A DNA stretch of 64,000 nucleotides from contig NZ_SWCN01000008.1 in assembly GCF_005116575.1 (NCBI RefSeq), positions 62,001 through 126,000 on the forward strand, given 5' to 3'. The notes below the pieces were generated by a model. That model saw only the letters and a list, made by a program, of their open reading frames with translations. It was not told the DNA's origin and searched no databases. Made by a program: the position numbers and the translations under genes. This document shows, in pieces, positions 18,076-27,038 of this stretch. This DNA is from Desulforhopalus sp. IMCC35007. GTDB lineage: Bacteria > Desulfobacterota > Desulfobulbia > Desulfobulbales > Desulfocapsaceae. Positions within the stretch are counted from its first letter, which is position 1, and each line of letters opens with the position of its first letter.

Positions 18076-19668
18076 TTATCGGACTTCAACCCCGGACATC
18101 TGCACACTCTTTTTCACCTCGGCAATCTCAACCTCTTTTCTATGAAAAATTCCGGCAGCAAGGGCGGCATCTGTATTTGTTTTTTGAAAGACTTCACAAA
18201 AATGCCGGGCAGAGCCAGCACCGCTCGAGGCTATAACAGGGATAGAAACAGAATTTTTTACAAGATTAATAAGCTCTATATCAAAACCGCTGTTTGTCCC
18301 ATCCTTATCAATACAATTAAGCAAAATCTCGCCGGCACCAAGCTTTTCACATGCCTGAACCAGCTGCACGACATCAAGGTCACGCCCTTCCCGTCCCCCT
18401 TTAACGGTACATTGATACCAACAATATTTCTCGCCTTCAGGCCCTGGGTATTTTGTAGTTATGAGCGCGTGAGAGGTATTTTCCGGGGATTTAACATAAA
18501 CCCTTTGGGGATCAACAGATATGACAACGGCCTGGGCTCCATAAACAAAAGAGATCTGTTCAATAGAGCTTTTGCCAGTTTTCACCCCGCTACTGATGAA
18601 CTGCTCAGCCACATAAACCGCATCACTTCCAATGGAGATCTTGTCTGCACCGGCCCTGAAATACGCAGATGCCACATCAAGAGAAGAATAGAATTTTCCT
18701 TCAGAATCGGTAAATTCACGGATTCCTCCGCCTATGGTTAACGGAACAAAGACATTTTCTGAGGTTTTTTGCAGTACCTCAAGCATTGGCTGATCTTTCA
18801 TTGGAAAATCTCTAAACCCGGTAATGTTAAGAAAGGTCACCTCATCGGCGCCCTCCTCATAGTAGCGCCTGGCAAGCTCCACGGGTTTCCCGAGATTACG
18901 GACCTCACCTGCATCCCGGACATCGTACTGATCGCCTTTGGTAACGACAAGATCACCGTTATCGTTTGTCCTCACATCAAGACAGGCAATAATGCGCTTG
19001 GCCATGCGTGTTTTTTTCGGATCTACAACAACACCAGCCCCGCAAACCTCAATCAGGTCTTTTCTCGTAAGATATTGATTCAGTATCTTTAGTCCGGCCT
19101 CACCACTTTTTTCAGGATGGAATTGAAAAGCTGCGACATTCTTATGGGATACAGCAGAAACAAACTCAACCCCATAATCTGTGGTTGCAAGAGTCCATTC
19201 AGTTGAATTTTTACTTACAGGGGCGTGATAAGAATGGACAAAATAAAGTTTTTCCCCATTATAGTCTTCAAAAAGAGGCGATTGTTTATGGAGTCGTATC
19301 CCGTTCCAGCCTATTTGTGGAACGGCAAGCTTTCCAGGGGGAAACCGTAACACTTGACCAGGCAGTATGCCAAGACCTGCAACACCAGGGGACTCCTCGC
19401 TGCCTTCATACAAGGCCTGAAATGCAACACAGATACCAAGGAAATGTTTATTTTCCCGGATCCGCCGCTGGAGTGGCTCGACATAACCTAGTGCCTGCAA
19501 TCGGTCCATCACCGAGCCAAAACTTCCAACTCCTGGAAAAATCAATTTTTCAGCGGTGAAAATATCCTCAGGATCCTGAACATCTTGCACGGTTATACCG
19601 AGTTTTCGGATCGCATTTCTTACACTTCGAACGTTTCCTGCCCCATAATCCAGTAAAGTTACACTCAT
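18076..19668 (-). CDS. hisHF: HIS7-type fused imidazole glycerol phosphate synthase (HisH-HisF)
   Basis: One 530-aa polypeptide carrying both halves of imidazole glycerol phosphate synthase: glutaminase HisH (residues 1-205) and cyclase HisF (about 222-530). It makes IGP and AICAR in histidine synthesis. The glutaminase triad is Cys80 (GICVAFQAL), His184 and Glu186 (FQFHPEKSG). The cyclase begins RIIACLDVRTNDNGDL with catalytic Asp231 and contains the eukaryote-type insertions around GGREGRDLD and YPGPEGEKYCWYQC. By recall it closely resembles yeast HIS7. Most bacteria have separate hisH and hisF. AAAGGA eight bases before ATG supports the start. An FmdE-family gene lies 40 bp upstream. Confidence 0.95.
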   Translation of the reverse strand: MSVTLLDYGAGNVRSVRNAIRKLGITVQDVQDPEDIFTAEKLIFPGVGSFGSVMDRLQALGYVEPLQRRIRENKHFLGICVAFQALYEGSEESPGVAGLGILPGQVLRFPPGKLAVPQIGWNGIRLHKQSPLFEDYNGEKLYFVHSYHAPVSKNSTEWTLATTDYGVEFVSAVSHKNVAAFQFHPEKSGEAGLKILNQYLTRKDLIEVCGAGVVVDPKKTRMAKRIIACLDVRTNDNGDLVVTKGDQYDVRDAGEVRNLGKPVELARRYYEEGADEVTFLNITGFRDFPMKDQPMLEVLQKTSENVFVPLTIGGGIREFTDSEGKFYSSLDVASAYFRAGADKISIGSDAVYVAEQFISSGVKTGKSSIEQISFVYGAQAVVISVDPQRVYVKSPENTSHALITTKYPGPEGEKYCWYQCTVKGGREGRDLDVVQLVQACEKLGAGEILLNCIDKDGTNSGFDIELINLVKNSVSIPVIASSGAGSARHFCEVFQKTNTDAALAAGIFHRKEVEIAEVKKSVQMSGVEVR

Positions 19669-19708
19669 TGAACAATCCTTTCTAACTACGTTTACTCAGA
19701 ATATTTCA

Positions 19709-20296
19709 TCAATCATTAATAACAGAATAATACCGGCCCATTGCGCAACCATGACAAAGAGTCTGCCCCCCAACCTGTATGTCCCTGCTATCCTGCACCC
19801 ATTCAGAACATTTATCGCACTTGACTCTCCTCATCGGCCGACCCGGAAGATCCTGTTGTGGAATTTCAACGTGAACATGTTCAACCCTGAACAGTTCATC
19901 CTCCGCCATGACTTTATAGGCTTCGAGTTGTCGTGCATATTTATTTTCTATACCACTGCAGTATTTCAAAGCATGTTCACGAGCCTCTTCAAGCGCAGTA
20001 ATGCGAACGCTTTTTCCGGTTTCTAAATGAACAAAGGTCGCCGCCATAACACCATGATCCAGAAATTTCATGGTTCTTTTCCCAAGACTACAGCCCGTAA
20101 CAGACTGAATTGCATCTGTTGCACAACGATCTATCTCTACTATTGTATACAATTTTTTACGATCAACACCTTTTGGGTCGTCAATATCTATGAGCGACAG
20201 TGCTAGGATACACATCCGTACACCTATTACCTGCCCGGCACAGATATGACCATGTACTGCTGTCGATTGTTGTAATAACTCATCAAAGGATTTCAT
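19709..20296 (-). CDS. FmdE-family protein with zinc ribbon
   Basis: FmdE/FwdE-type protein of 195 aa. The N-terminal domain shows HGHICAGQVIGVRM (His15, His17, Cys19), EIDRCATDAIQ (Cys58) and TGCSLGKRTM (Cys69), conserved metal-binding positions of the family. The C-terminus has a CxxC...CxxC zinc ribbon (Cys160/163/181/184). In methanogens FmdE accompanies formylmethanofuran dehydrogenase. In sulfate reducers similar stand-alone proteins are common and their role is not established; a link to molybdenum/tungsten enzymes is inference. It probably shares a transcript with hisHF. Confidence 0.85.
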   Translation of the reverse strand: MKSFDELLQQSTAVHGHICAGQVIGVRMCILALSLIDIDDPKGVDRKKLYTIVEIDRCATDAIQSVTGCSLGKRTMKFLDHGVMAATFVHLETGKSVRITALEEAREHALKYCSGIENKYARQLEAYKVMAEDELFRVEHVHVEIPQQDLPGRPMRRVKCDKCSEWVQDSRDIQVGGQTLCHGCAMGRYYSVIND

Positions 20297-20397
20297 TATT
20301 GGAGCCTATAATTAAATAAACCTGGATATGCAGTTTGAGTTGATTATGACTCTTTTGAAATATTTTTCACAACTTTCTTCGCAATATCCTTAAAAAA

Positions 20398-20430
20398 AAA
20401 GGCCGTTCCTCTCAGAGAGGAACGGCCTTT
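20398..20430 (-). terminator. Intrinsic terminator downstream of HU
   Basis: AAAGGCCGTTCCTCTC and GAGAGGAACGGCCTTT form a near-perfect 14-16 bp stem, followed on the minus strand by nine T. It is about 165 bp past the HU stop; the stretch between holds no gene I can see. Confidence 0.88.
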
Positions 20431-20594
20431 ACAACTTCATACTATCAAATCATCGACCTTATCAGTTGTAAAAAACCAATATTGCCAGTTCAAATAACTT
20501 AATAAATCCACCTAACGTTGCACAACTACTATGGAAAGCAGAGTCGAAAACATTAAAATGTAGCTACAATGTCCAGGTCGAAATAAAACAAGAA

Positions 20595-20867
20595 TTAGTT
20601 GATAGCTTCAGACAGTTTACTACCAGCTTTGAACTTAACGACTTTTTTTGCTGGAATTTCAATCGTTTTACCGGTCTGTGGATTTCTTCCCTGACGGGAT
20701 TCACGGTTTGACACAGAAAAAGTTCCAAAGCCTACGAGTGTCACCTTGTCGCCTTTGTTCAGGCTTTCAGCAATTGCTGCAAGGGTTCCGTTCAGAGCTT
20801 TTTCAGCGGCCGCCTTGCTGATATCTGCTGCACCTGCGATACTTTCAATAAGTTCCTTCTTGTTCAT
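20595..20867 (-). CDS. hup: DNA-binding protein HU
   Basis: Canonical 90-aa HU histone-like protein, a dimer that bends DNA and compacts the nucleoid. The signature GFGTFSVSNRESRQGRNPQTG and the beta-arm proline region are intact, with a lysine-rich C-terminus. The strong GGGAGG seven bases before ATG, its own promoter and its own terminator indicate a highly expressed single-gene unit. Confidence 0.97.
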   Translation of the reverse strand: MNKKELIESIAGAADISKAAAEKALNGTLAAIAESLNKGDKVTLVGFGTFSVSNRESRQGRNPQTGKTIEIPAKKVVKFKAGSKLSEAIN

Positions 20868-20941
20868 GAATTCCTCCCTGCTTAATCATCTTTTTGCTTA
20901 TGTATCTGGACATTTAACTGTCCGCTATCCAAAAAACAATG

Positions 20942-20970
20942 CATTTACTTTAACTCTTCTCAATTGTCAA
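20942..20970 (-). promoter_or_regulatory. Probable promoter of HU gene
   Basis: On the minus strand TTGACA (20965-20970) is a perfect -35 and TAAATG (20942-20947) a weaker -10 at 17-bp spacing. A 5-bp inverted repeat GGACA/TGTCC (20908-20923) lies in the predicted leader. Confidence 0.5.
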
Positions 20971-21133
20971 AAAAAATCATATCGATTTTTCATTAGACAC
21001 ATAAAACAAGAATCGTACAACCCTTTATATTCAGGGCATTACATCCATAACAAGGCACCATAATTGAATCCCAAATCAGAATCAAGCAATAAATTAGGGT
21101 TATTAGAATTAGTTCTCATAATTTATAGAATCC

Positions 21134-21925
21134 TTACCTGCCTGAAAGATCCAGAGAAACCGAAGCCAAACCCAGTTTATAAAAAGTGTATAAAACCGCT
21201 GATCTGACTTCATCCTTTACAAAGGCCTCAAAATCACACCTGTTAATTTCAACAAGTGCAGCAGTTCCGTCGACTTTTACCCTGCACCCCAGAAAACCCA
21301 ATTTACGAAGGTATTCTTCTGCTTTTTCTATAACAGCAAGGTTTTGAAGTGTAATTTCTTGTCCGCTCCTTACCCTGGTGGCCAGACAGGAATTAGAAGC
21401 GAGCCCGTGATTAATCAGGCCTTTCTTCTCAGCCAGAATTCGAATTTCTCGTTTTGTAAACCCTGCCTCTACAAGGGGAGTTTTTATGTTCAACTCTCTT
21501 ATTGCCCGTAAACCAGGTCGGTTACTTTTCAGATCATCGATATTGGTCCCTTCGGCGAGTATAAAACAACTTTCCTTTTTTATTTCATCAAGCAAAATAG
21601 TGTACATTCTCTTTTTACAGAAGTAGCACCTCTTGTCGCTATTGGCCACAAACTCTTTCCAGGTACGCGGATAAAGCTTTACAACTCGTAAGGGGATCTG
21701 AGCCTCAAAATGGTGTTGAAAAACTCCTTTCATGCTAGAGACAGCAGCTTGAGAGTTCAACTCACTCATGCAGTTGTAGGCAAGAACGTTTGCAGGGCCC
21801 AAGGCATCGATGGCGCTAAATAACAAGAAAGTTGAGTCAATCCCACCCGAAAAAGCGACTGCAACACGCCCATAGGCAGAAAGAATATTTCTTAAGTTTT
21901 CATACTTTTCATTTTCGAGACCCAT
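21134..21925 (-). CDS. larE: LarE-family ATP-dependent sulfur transferase
   Basis: PP-loop pyrophosphatase of the LarE family, which adenylates and thiolates pyridinium biscarboxylic acid mononucleotide to build the nickel-pincer cofactor of lactate racemase-type enzymes. The PP-loop SGGIDSTFLL is near the N-terminus. A cysteine in NSCLATRVRSGQ occupies the position of the sacrificial cysteine of the single-Cys LarE type, and KRCYFCKKRMY is also conserved. ATG 21925 replaces an in-frame TTG at 21928. No larA, larB or larC is nearby. Confidence 0.85.
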   Translation of the reverse strand: MGLENEKYENLRNILSAYGRVAVAFSGGIDSTFLLFSAIDALGPANVLAYNCMSELNSQAAVSSMKGVFQHHFEAQIPLRVVKLYPRTWKEFVANSDKRCYFCKKRMYTILLDEIKKESCFILAEGTNIDDLKSNRPGLRAIRELNIKTPLVEAGFTKREIRILAEKKGLINHGLASNSCLATRVRSGQEITLQNLAVIEKAEEYLRKLGFLGCRVKVDGTAALVEINRCDFEAFVKDEVRSAVLYTFYKLGLASVSLDLSGR

Positions 21926-22101
21926 CAATACCAGTATCCTTATTCTCTAGAGCGTGTAACTACTACAACCATTGTATGACCACCATTTAAACAGGTTTTC
22001 GTGGTCTGATAAATATTTACAGAGATAAACACCTGTACCCGGATAATATAATAGCAAAGTCGTCACTATAGCTGTCTTTTGAGGCTTGACATAGCAATTT
22101 C

Positions 22102-22129
22102 TTGACCCTACGTTATCAATCTTTATCAG
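22102..22129 (+). promoter_or_regulatory. Possible pheA promoter
   Basis: TTGACC (22102-22107) and TATCAG (22124-22129), 16 bp apart, about 36 bp before the pheA start. A perfect TTGACA at 22086 is an alternative -35 but has a poor -10 at standard spacing. Confidence 0.4.
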
Positions 22130-22165
22130 GCATCATAACTTTAGAAGATAATATGGAAGATAAAA

Positions 22166-23266
22166 ATGAAATCAGATCAAAAAAAAGAATTAGTGTCTGT
22201 TCGTGACAACATCGATTCAATTGACAATCAGATCCTCGATTTGCTCAAAAAACGTCTCGGCTATGCAAAAGAGATCGGCAAACTCAAAGACGAAGAAAAC
22301 AGGGCGAAATGGGACCCCCTTCGGGAGCGTCAGATATACGATCGGCTCACTGCAGATAATAAAGATGTATTCCCTGAGGACGCACTCAAATCAATCTTTC
22401 ACGAAATTATTACAACGTGTCGTCTGTCGCAAAAACGTGCAGCCGTTGCTTTTCTCGGACCGGAAGCAACATTTAGCCATCTCGCAGGGGTTAAATATTT
22501 TGGTCACTCAGCCGACTACAAGGCAATGGAAACCATAGATGATGTCTTTGCAGAAGTCGAGAAAGGACGAACCCAGTACGGCATAGTCCCCGTTGAAAAC
22601 TCCATCGAGGGGGCTGTTTTTTCCACGCTTGATTGTTTTATGAAATACAAGGTACAGATCTGCGGTGAGGCCCAGCTGGAAATAAGCCACAATCTTGTAT
22701 GCAGGTCGGGAAATATCGAAGATATTCAGACGGTCGCCTCACACTCACAGCCACTTGCACAATGCAGGGATTGGTTAAGAAAGCATCTGCCTACTATCCC
22801 AACACTGCAGGTGTTTTCTACCGGGGCCGCGGCTCAGATGGCCGCCAACAATCCTAATATCGGGGCCATTGCCTCTTCCCTTGCCATTACGACCTATGAA
22901 CTTCAGGTGGTGGTACAGGGCATAGAAGATTATCGCGGCAATACAACCCGTTTTCTGGTAATTGGTAAGCAGTCGCCATCGCGCAGCGGTCTGGATCGGA
23001 CATCCTTGCTGATTGGTTTGGTAGATAAGCCAGGAGCACTCAACTCCGTATTGACGGCACTTTCCAAAGAAAATATCAATCTTGCCAAGATTGAGTCCCG
23101 TCCTATTAAAGGCAAGCAGTGGAAGTACCTGTTTTTCCTCGATATGCTTGGACATATAGAGGATGAAAAAATAATGAGGGGCTGCGAGATGCTCAAGGCC
23201 CAATGTTCATATTTTGAGTGGCTCGGTTCCTACCCACAAAACGATCCGTCAACCACCAATTCTTGA
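22166..23266 (+). CDS. pheA: Bifunctional chorismate mutase/prephenate dehydratase
   Basis: P-protein of phenylalanine synthesis, 366 aa. The AroQ chorismate mutase domain covers residues 1-90 (RDNIDSIDNQILDLLKKRLG, then KWDPLRERQI). The prephenate dehydratase domain follows (VAFLGPEATFSH, ENSIEGAV, SHSQPLAQC, and the catalytic NTTRFLVIG). The C-terminal ACT regulatory domain has the ESRP motif (IESRPIKGKQW), consistent with feedback inhibition by phenylalanine. Convergent with moaA, with an 18-base overlap of coding ends. Confidence 0.95.
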   Translation: MKSDQKKELVSVRDNIDSIDNQILDLLKKRLGYAKEIGKLKDEENRAKWDPLRERQIYDRLTADNKDVFPEDALKSIFHEIITTCRLSQKRAAVAFLGPEATFSHLAGVKYFGHSADYKAMETIDDVFAEVEKGRTQYGIVPVENSIEGAVFSTLDCFMKYKVQICGEAQLEISHNLVCRSGNIEDIQTVASHSQPLAQCRDWLRKHLPTIPTLQVFSTGAAAQMAANNPNIGAIASSLAITTYELQVVVQGIEDYRGNTTRFLVIGKQSPSRSGLDRTSLLIGLVDKPGALNSVLTALSKENINLAKIESRPIKGKQWKYLFFLDMLGHIEDEKIMRGCEMLKAQCSYFEWLGSYPQNDPSTTNS

Positions 23267-24313
23267 CATTTTTCCAGAACAGCCCGCTTTTTCTTCAACC
23301 CCAAGCTCATCTTGTAACATATGGCCTTGGGGTTTGTTGAGAATTGTCTGCCTGATGCTGTCAACAATCTCCCTGTCAGTTCCTCCTGATCGGATGATAC
23401 TCTTTAAATCTGTCTCCGCATCCCGAAGCAAACAGGCTCTGAGTCGTCCTTCCGAGGTCAATCGAAGACGATTGCATTTATCGCAGAAATGGTGACTGAT
23501 CGGACTGATAAAGCCAACGGAACCTGTCGAACCATCAGCCCCTGTAAGAGTAAACATCCGAGCCGGGCCGTCACCATAATGCTTTTCAGATGGGGTCAAA
23601 GTCCCAACGGACTTTGCCATTTCACGAATGGTATCCGATTCAATAAACCGTGTTTTTTGCCAGCTGTTCTTATCGCCCACAGGCATAAACTCGATAAACC
23701 TAACCTGAAACGGATATTCTAGAGCCAGACGAAAAAAATCGAGAAATTCATCGTCATTGACACCTTTCATGGCAACAAGATTAAGTTTTATTCGAAAGCC
23801 GAGATCCTTGGCAATCATAAGACCATTCCAGACATCATTAAATCGATCTCTTCCGGTAATTTTTTTGAATTTTTCGGCCTTCAAGGTGTCCAGAGACACA
23901 TTGATATGCTGAACACCATTTGTATAGAGTTCCTTTGCATACTCAGAGAGAAGGACACCATTTGTTGTCAGACGAATCTGATCCAATCCTTCAATTTTAT
24001 TCAAATTATGAATGAAATCAACGAGCCCTTTTCGCACCAGAGGCTCTCCTCCGGTAAGCCTGATTTTATTCATCCCAAGGGATACGGCAAGCCTGACAAT
24101 ACGGAGCAGTTCCTCATAACTTAACAAATCCGAATGAGAAAGAAATTTTCCTGATTTAACGAGAGTTTCAAGATTGTCTTCTTCCTCTGGCATACAATAC
24201 ATACAACGCAGATTACACCGGTCGGTCACTGACAGACGAAGATAGGAGATAGTTCTTGAAAACTGGTCGACAAGAGGAGAAATAGTTTGTATTTTTTCGT
24301 TCACGATGATCAA
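23249..24313 (-). CDS. moaA: GTP 3',8-cyclase MoaA
   Basis: Radical SAM enzyme of the first step of molybdenum cofactor synthesis. The N-terminal cluster motif CNLRCMYC (Cys33, 37, 40) binds SAM. The C-terminal cluster for the substrate is CDKCNRLRLTSEGRLRAC. The protein ends in Gly-Gly, as MoaA requires. The frame starts at TTG 24313; GTG 24304 is an alternative, and neither has a clear Shine-Dalgarno. No other moa gene is adjacent. The 3' end overlaps pheA by 18 bases. Confidence 0.95.
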   Translation of the reverse strand: MIIVNEKIQTISPLVDQFSRTISYLRLSVTDRCNLRCMYCMPEEEDNLETLVKSGKFLSHSDLLSYEELLRIVRLAVSLGMNKIRLTGGEPLVRKGLVDFIHNLNKIEGLDQIRLTTNGVLLSEYAKELYTNGVQHINVSLDTLKAEKFKKITGRDRFNDVWNGLMIAKDLGFRIKLNLVAMKGVNDDEFLDFFRLALEYPFQVRFIEFMPVGDKNSWQKTRFIESDTIREMAKSVGTLTPSEKHYGDGPARMFTLTGADGSTGSVGFISPISHHFCDKCNRLRLTSEGRLRACLLRDAETDLKSIIRSGGTDREIVDSIRQTILNKPQGHMLQDELGVEEKAGCSGKMSRIGG

Positions 24314-24421
24314 TTCAATATATTATTTCTATGGCAGCCCATTCTTGCAGCGAGCTCAAATACGACAGTACGCTTCCACTTTTAACACAAAATTAATTTC
24401 ACTCAACCAGAAAACAGACCA

Positions 24422-25423
24422 ATGCTAATTTTAGGTATAGAAAGCTCCTGCGATGACACGGCGGCTGCGGTATTAAGAGATGACGTCGTTTTATCGAACG
24501 TTCTTTCCAGCCAGGATGACATTCACAGCAAATTTGGTGGAGTGGTCCCGGAACTTGCATCGCGGCAACACCTCCTGGCAATCAATCCCATGGTTGAAAC
24601 AGCCCTAAAAAATGCAGGGGTAACACTGCCTGACATTGATTTGATTGCGACAACCCAGGGGCCAGGTCTCATTGGCTCCCTTCTCGTTGGTTTCTCATAC
24701 GCTAAGGCTTTATGCCACGTAAGCAAGATCCCTCTAATCGGTGTTGATCATATGGCAGGGCACATTCTCTCCATCCACCTCAACAAGGATAAACCGACTT
24801 TTCCCTATATCGCTCTGATTGTTTCCGGTGGCACCTCTTCAATCTATCTTGCAAACAGCCATACAGATTTTATCTGCCTTGGCAGGACCCGGGATGATGC
24901 AGCTGGAGAAGCCTTTGACAAGGTTGCTAAATTACTCGGCCTCCCCTATCCTGGTGGCCCTCATGTATCCAGAATGGCTGAACAGGGGGATCCGAAGAAA
25001 ATAAAATTTCCAAGAGCCTGGCTTGAGGAAGATTCCCTAGATTTTAGTTTCAGTGGTTTAAAAACAGCGGTACTCAATCATGTAAACACCTCCCATGCCC
25101 AGAACAAACCAATACATGTTGCCGATATCTGCGCATCTTTTGAGGCCGCTGTCGTAGACGTTCTCGTTTCGAAAACAATAGCCGCAGCAGATAAACATAA
25201 GGTTTCAAAGGTATCCTTAGGGGGTGGAGTTTCCGCCAATACTACCCTGCGAACCGAGCTTGAAAAACGTTGCCGACAAAGTAATCTTGCTTTTTTCTCT
25301 CCACAGATTAAATTTTGTACAGATAATGCTGCAATGATAGCCCTTGCGGGTTATTACGCTTACCGAAATAACGGTGCAACCGGACTAGAGCAGGACGTAT
25401 ATTCGCGCTCACACCTTGGCTGA
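24422..25423 (+). CDS. tsaD: tRNA N6-adenosine threonylcarbamoyltransferase TsaD
   Basis: Catalytic subunit that transfers threonylcarbamoyl to A37 of ANN-decoding tRNAs. The ASKHA-fold start MLILGIESSCDDTAAA, the metal-binding HMAGH motif, VSGGTSSIY, and C-terminal GGGVSANTTLR and DNAAMIALAG are all intact. The length of 333 aa is normal. First of three closely spaced plus-strand genes. Confidence 0.96.
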   Translation: MLILGIESSCDDTAAAVLRDDVVLSNVLSSQDDIHSKFGGVVPELASRQHLLAINPMVETALKNAGVTLPDIDLIATTQGPGLIGSLLVGFSYAKALCHVSKIPLIGVDHMAGHILSIHLNKDKPTFPYIALIVSGGTSSIYLANSHTDFICLGRTRDDAAGEAFDKVAKLLGLPYPGGPHVSRMAEQGDPKKIKFPRAWLEEDSLDFSFSGLKTAVLNHVNTSHAQNKPIHVADICASFEAAVVDVLVSKTIAAADKHKVSKVSLGGGVSANTTLRTELEKRCRQSNLAFFSPQIKFCTDNAAMIALAGYYAYRNNGATGLEQDVYSRSHLG

Positions 25424-25428
25424 AAACT

Positions 25429-25956
25429 GTGAAGAGATTACTCAACAGCATACGTAGGTTTCTGCGCTACAATCTGATCCGTATCAAACGATTAAGCGGT
25501 AACCCCCGGGCTCTGGCCGGAGGCATTTCCATTGGTGTTCTTATTGGTCTCACCCCCACCCTGCCGCTGCACACCCCCCTCATTATTGGTCTGGCACTTC
25601 TCACCCGGACTTCGGTTGTCGCCGGAATTATCGTCAGCTGGCTCGTCTGCAATCCCCTCACCTTCGTTCCGATCTACTATATATCCGCACGTATTGGTAA
25701 CTCTGTCACCCCTTACAACATTAACTTTCAAAAAGTTCAGCTGCTTCTCGAACAACTTTCTGCCGGAGACGGTTTTCAAGCATCGTTAAACATAATTATG
25801 TCACTTGGCCTGGAGACAATAGTTGTTCTGCTGGTTGGAGGGTTTGTTTTTTCTTTACCTTTTTCATTTCTCAGCTATTATCTTGCGATTCCTTTTTTTA
25901 GAAAGCGCCAGGAAAAGAAACTTAAAAGTATTACCGGTGCCGCCAATACACTCTAG
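25429..25956 (+). CDS. DUF2062 membrane protein
   Basis: Integral membrane protein of 175 aa with the DUF2062 pattern: a basic N-terminus, then GNPRALAGGISIGVLIGLTPTLPLHT, a second hydrophobic stretch with SWLVCNPLTFVPIYY, and a third near the C-terminus. Function is not known to me. GTG start, five bases after the tsaD stop, so translation is likely coupled. ksgA follows 30 bp later. Confidence 0.8.
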   Translation: MKRLLNSIRRFLRYNLIRIKRLSGNPRALAGGISIGVLIGLTPTLPLHTPLIIGLALLTRTSVVAGIIVSWLVCNPLTFVPIYYISARIGNSVTPYNINFQKVQLLLEQLSAGDGFQASLNIIMSLGLETIVVLLVGGFVFSLPFSFLSYYLAIPFFRKRQEKKLKSITGAANTL

Positions 25957-25986
25957 GTATCTGTTCATCTCTACCACCTACTCTCT

Positions 25987-26892
25987 ATGTCCAAATATGG
26001 TCGTCAGCCTTATGACACACTGAAGTCAAACAAACTCACCGCCAAAAAAAAATTTGGCCAGAACTTTCTCGTCAACAGGAATACAGCAGAGGCAATAGTG
26101 CGCGCCGGTAACCTGAGCAAGCAGGATATCGTCCTCGAAGTCGGGGTTGGTTTAGGTGCACTGACGACACCACTTGCAGAAGCAACAAAACACGTGGTAG
26201 CCTATGAAATCGACAGTGGTATCGTACGCTTGCATAACGAGGAACAGGATCTGCCGGAGAATGTCACCCTGATACATCAGGACATTCTCAAAGCGGATTT
26301 CAATTACATATTTGAACTCTGTGGCGGCCCTATCAAGGTGCTGGCAAACCTGCCCTACTCTATCTCTAACCCGTTTATTTTCAAACTCATTGAGAACGCG
26401 CATCTCCTCAACTCGGTGACGGTAATGCTTCAAAAAGAAGTGGCAGAGCGACTCAGTGCAGTACCCAACACTAAAGACTATGGGGTGCCAACGATTCTAC
26501 TTGGTAGTTGTGCGACCGTTGAAAAGAAACTCACCCTAAAACCTGGGGAATTTCATCCAAGGCCCAAGGTCGACTCCGTGGTCATCCACATAGATTTTTC
26601 AAAAAGCAGGCTGAAGCCAGACACTCCTCAGGATTACAACAAACCTATTTTTACCAAAATTGTTCGCACAACCTTCAACCAGCGACGAAAAACCATTGCA
26701 AACACCTTAAAAGAAGCAGGAGTTTTCGGACGACAGGGCAAAGAACACAATGAATTTAACAAAGAGATGGCCCTCCAGGCTTTGCATCTTGCAGGATTAT
26801 CACCTCAAATACGGCCTGAAACATTAGAAATAGACACCTTTATCATACTCACAAAAGCCATTGAAGAACTCTGCCATTCAGCGCTTCCATAA
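25987..26892 (+). CDS. rsmA: 16S rRNA (adenine1518/1519-N6)-dimethyltransferase
   Basis: KsgA/RsmA, which dimethylates two adjacent adenines near the 3' end of 16S rRNA late in 30S assembly. The N-terminal KKKFGQNFLVNRNTAEAIV, the SAM site LEVGVGLGALTTPLAE, the catalytic motif NLPYSISNPFIF and the C-terminal FNQRRKTIANTL are conserved. The length of 301 aa is slightly longer than E. coli KsgA. It appears to be in an operon with tsaD and the DUF2062 gene. Confidence 0.95.
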   Translation: MSKYGRQPYDTLKSNKLTAKKKFGQNFLVNRNTAEAIVRAGNLSKQDIVLEVGVGLGALTTPLAEATKHVVAYEIDSGIVRLHNEEQDLPENVTLIHQDILKADFNYIFELCGGPIKVLANLPYSISNPFIFKLIENAHLLNSVTVMLQKEVAERLSAVPNTKDYGVPTILLGSCATVEKKLTLKPGEFHPRPKVDSVVIHIDFSKSRLKPDTPQDYNKPIFTKIVRTTFNQRRKTIANTLKEAGVFGRQGKEHNEFNKEMALQALHLAGLSPQIRPETLEIDTFIILTKAIEELCHSALP

Positions 26893-27038
26893 CATTTTGT
26901 AAACAAACACACCTGTACGACTGTTCTCTGCTGCTTGGTCGTATTTGCAAAAAGTAATTTTTTATGATCTCATGAGATGAGACCCAAGAATCCACGGAAA
27001 ACACTTCGTTAATATAACTTCAAGACCCTGTACCGAGC

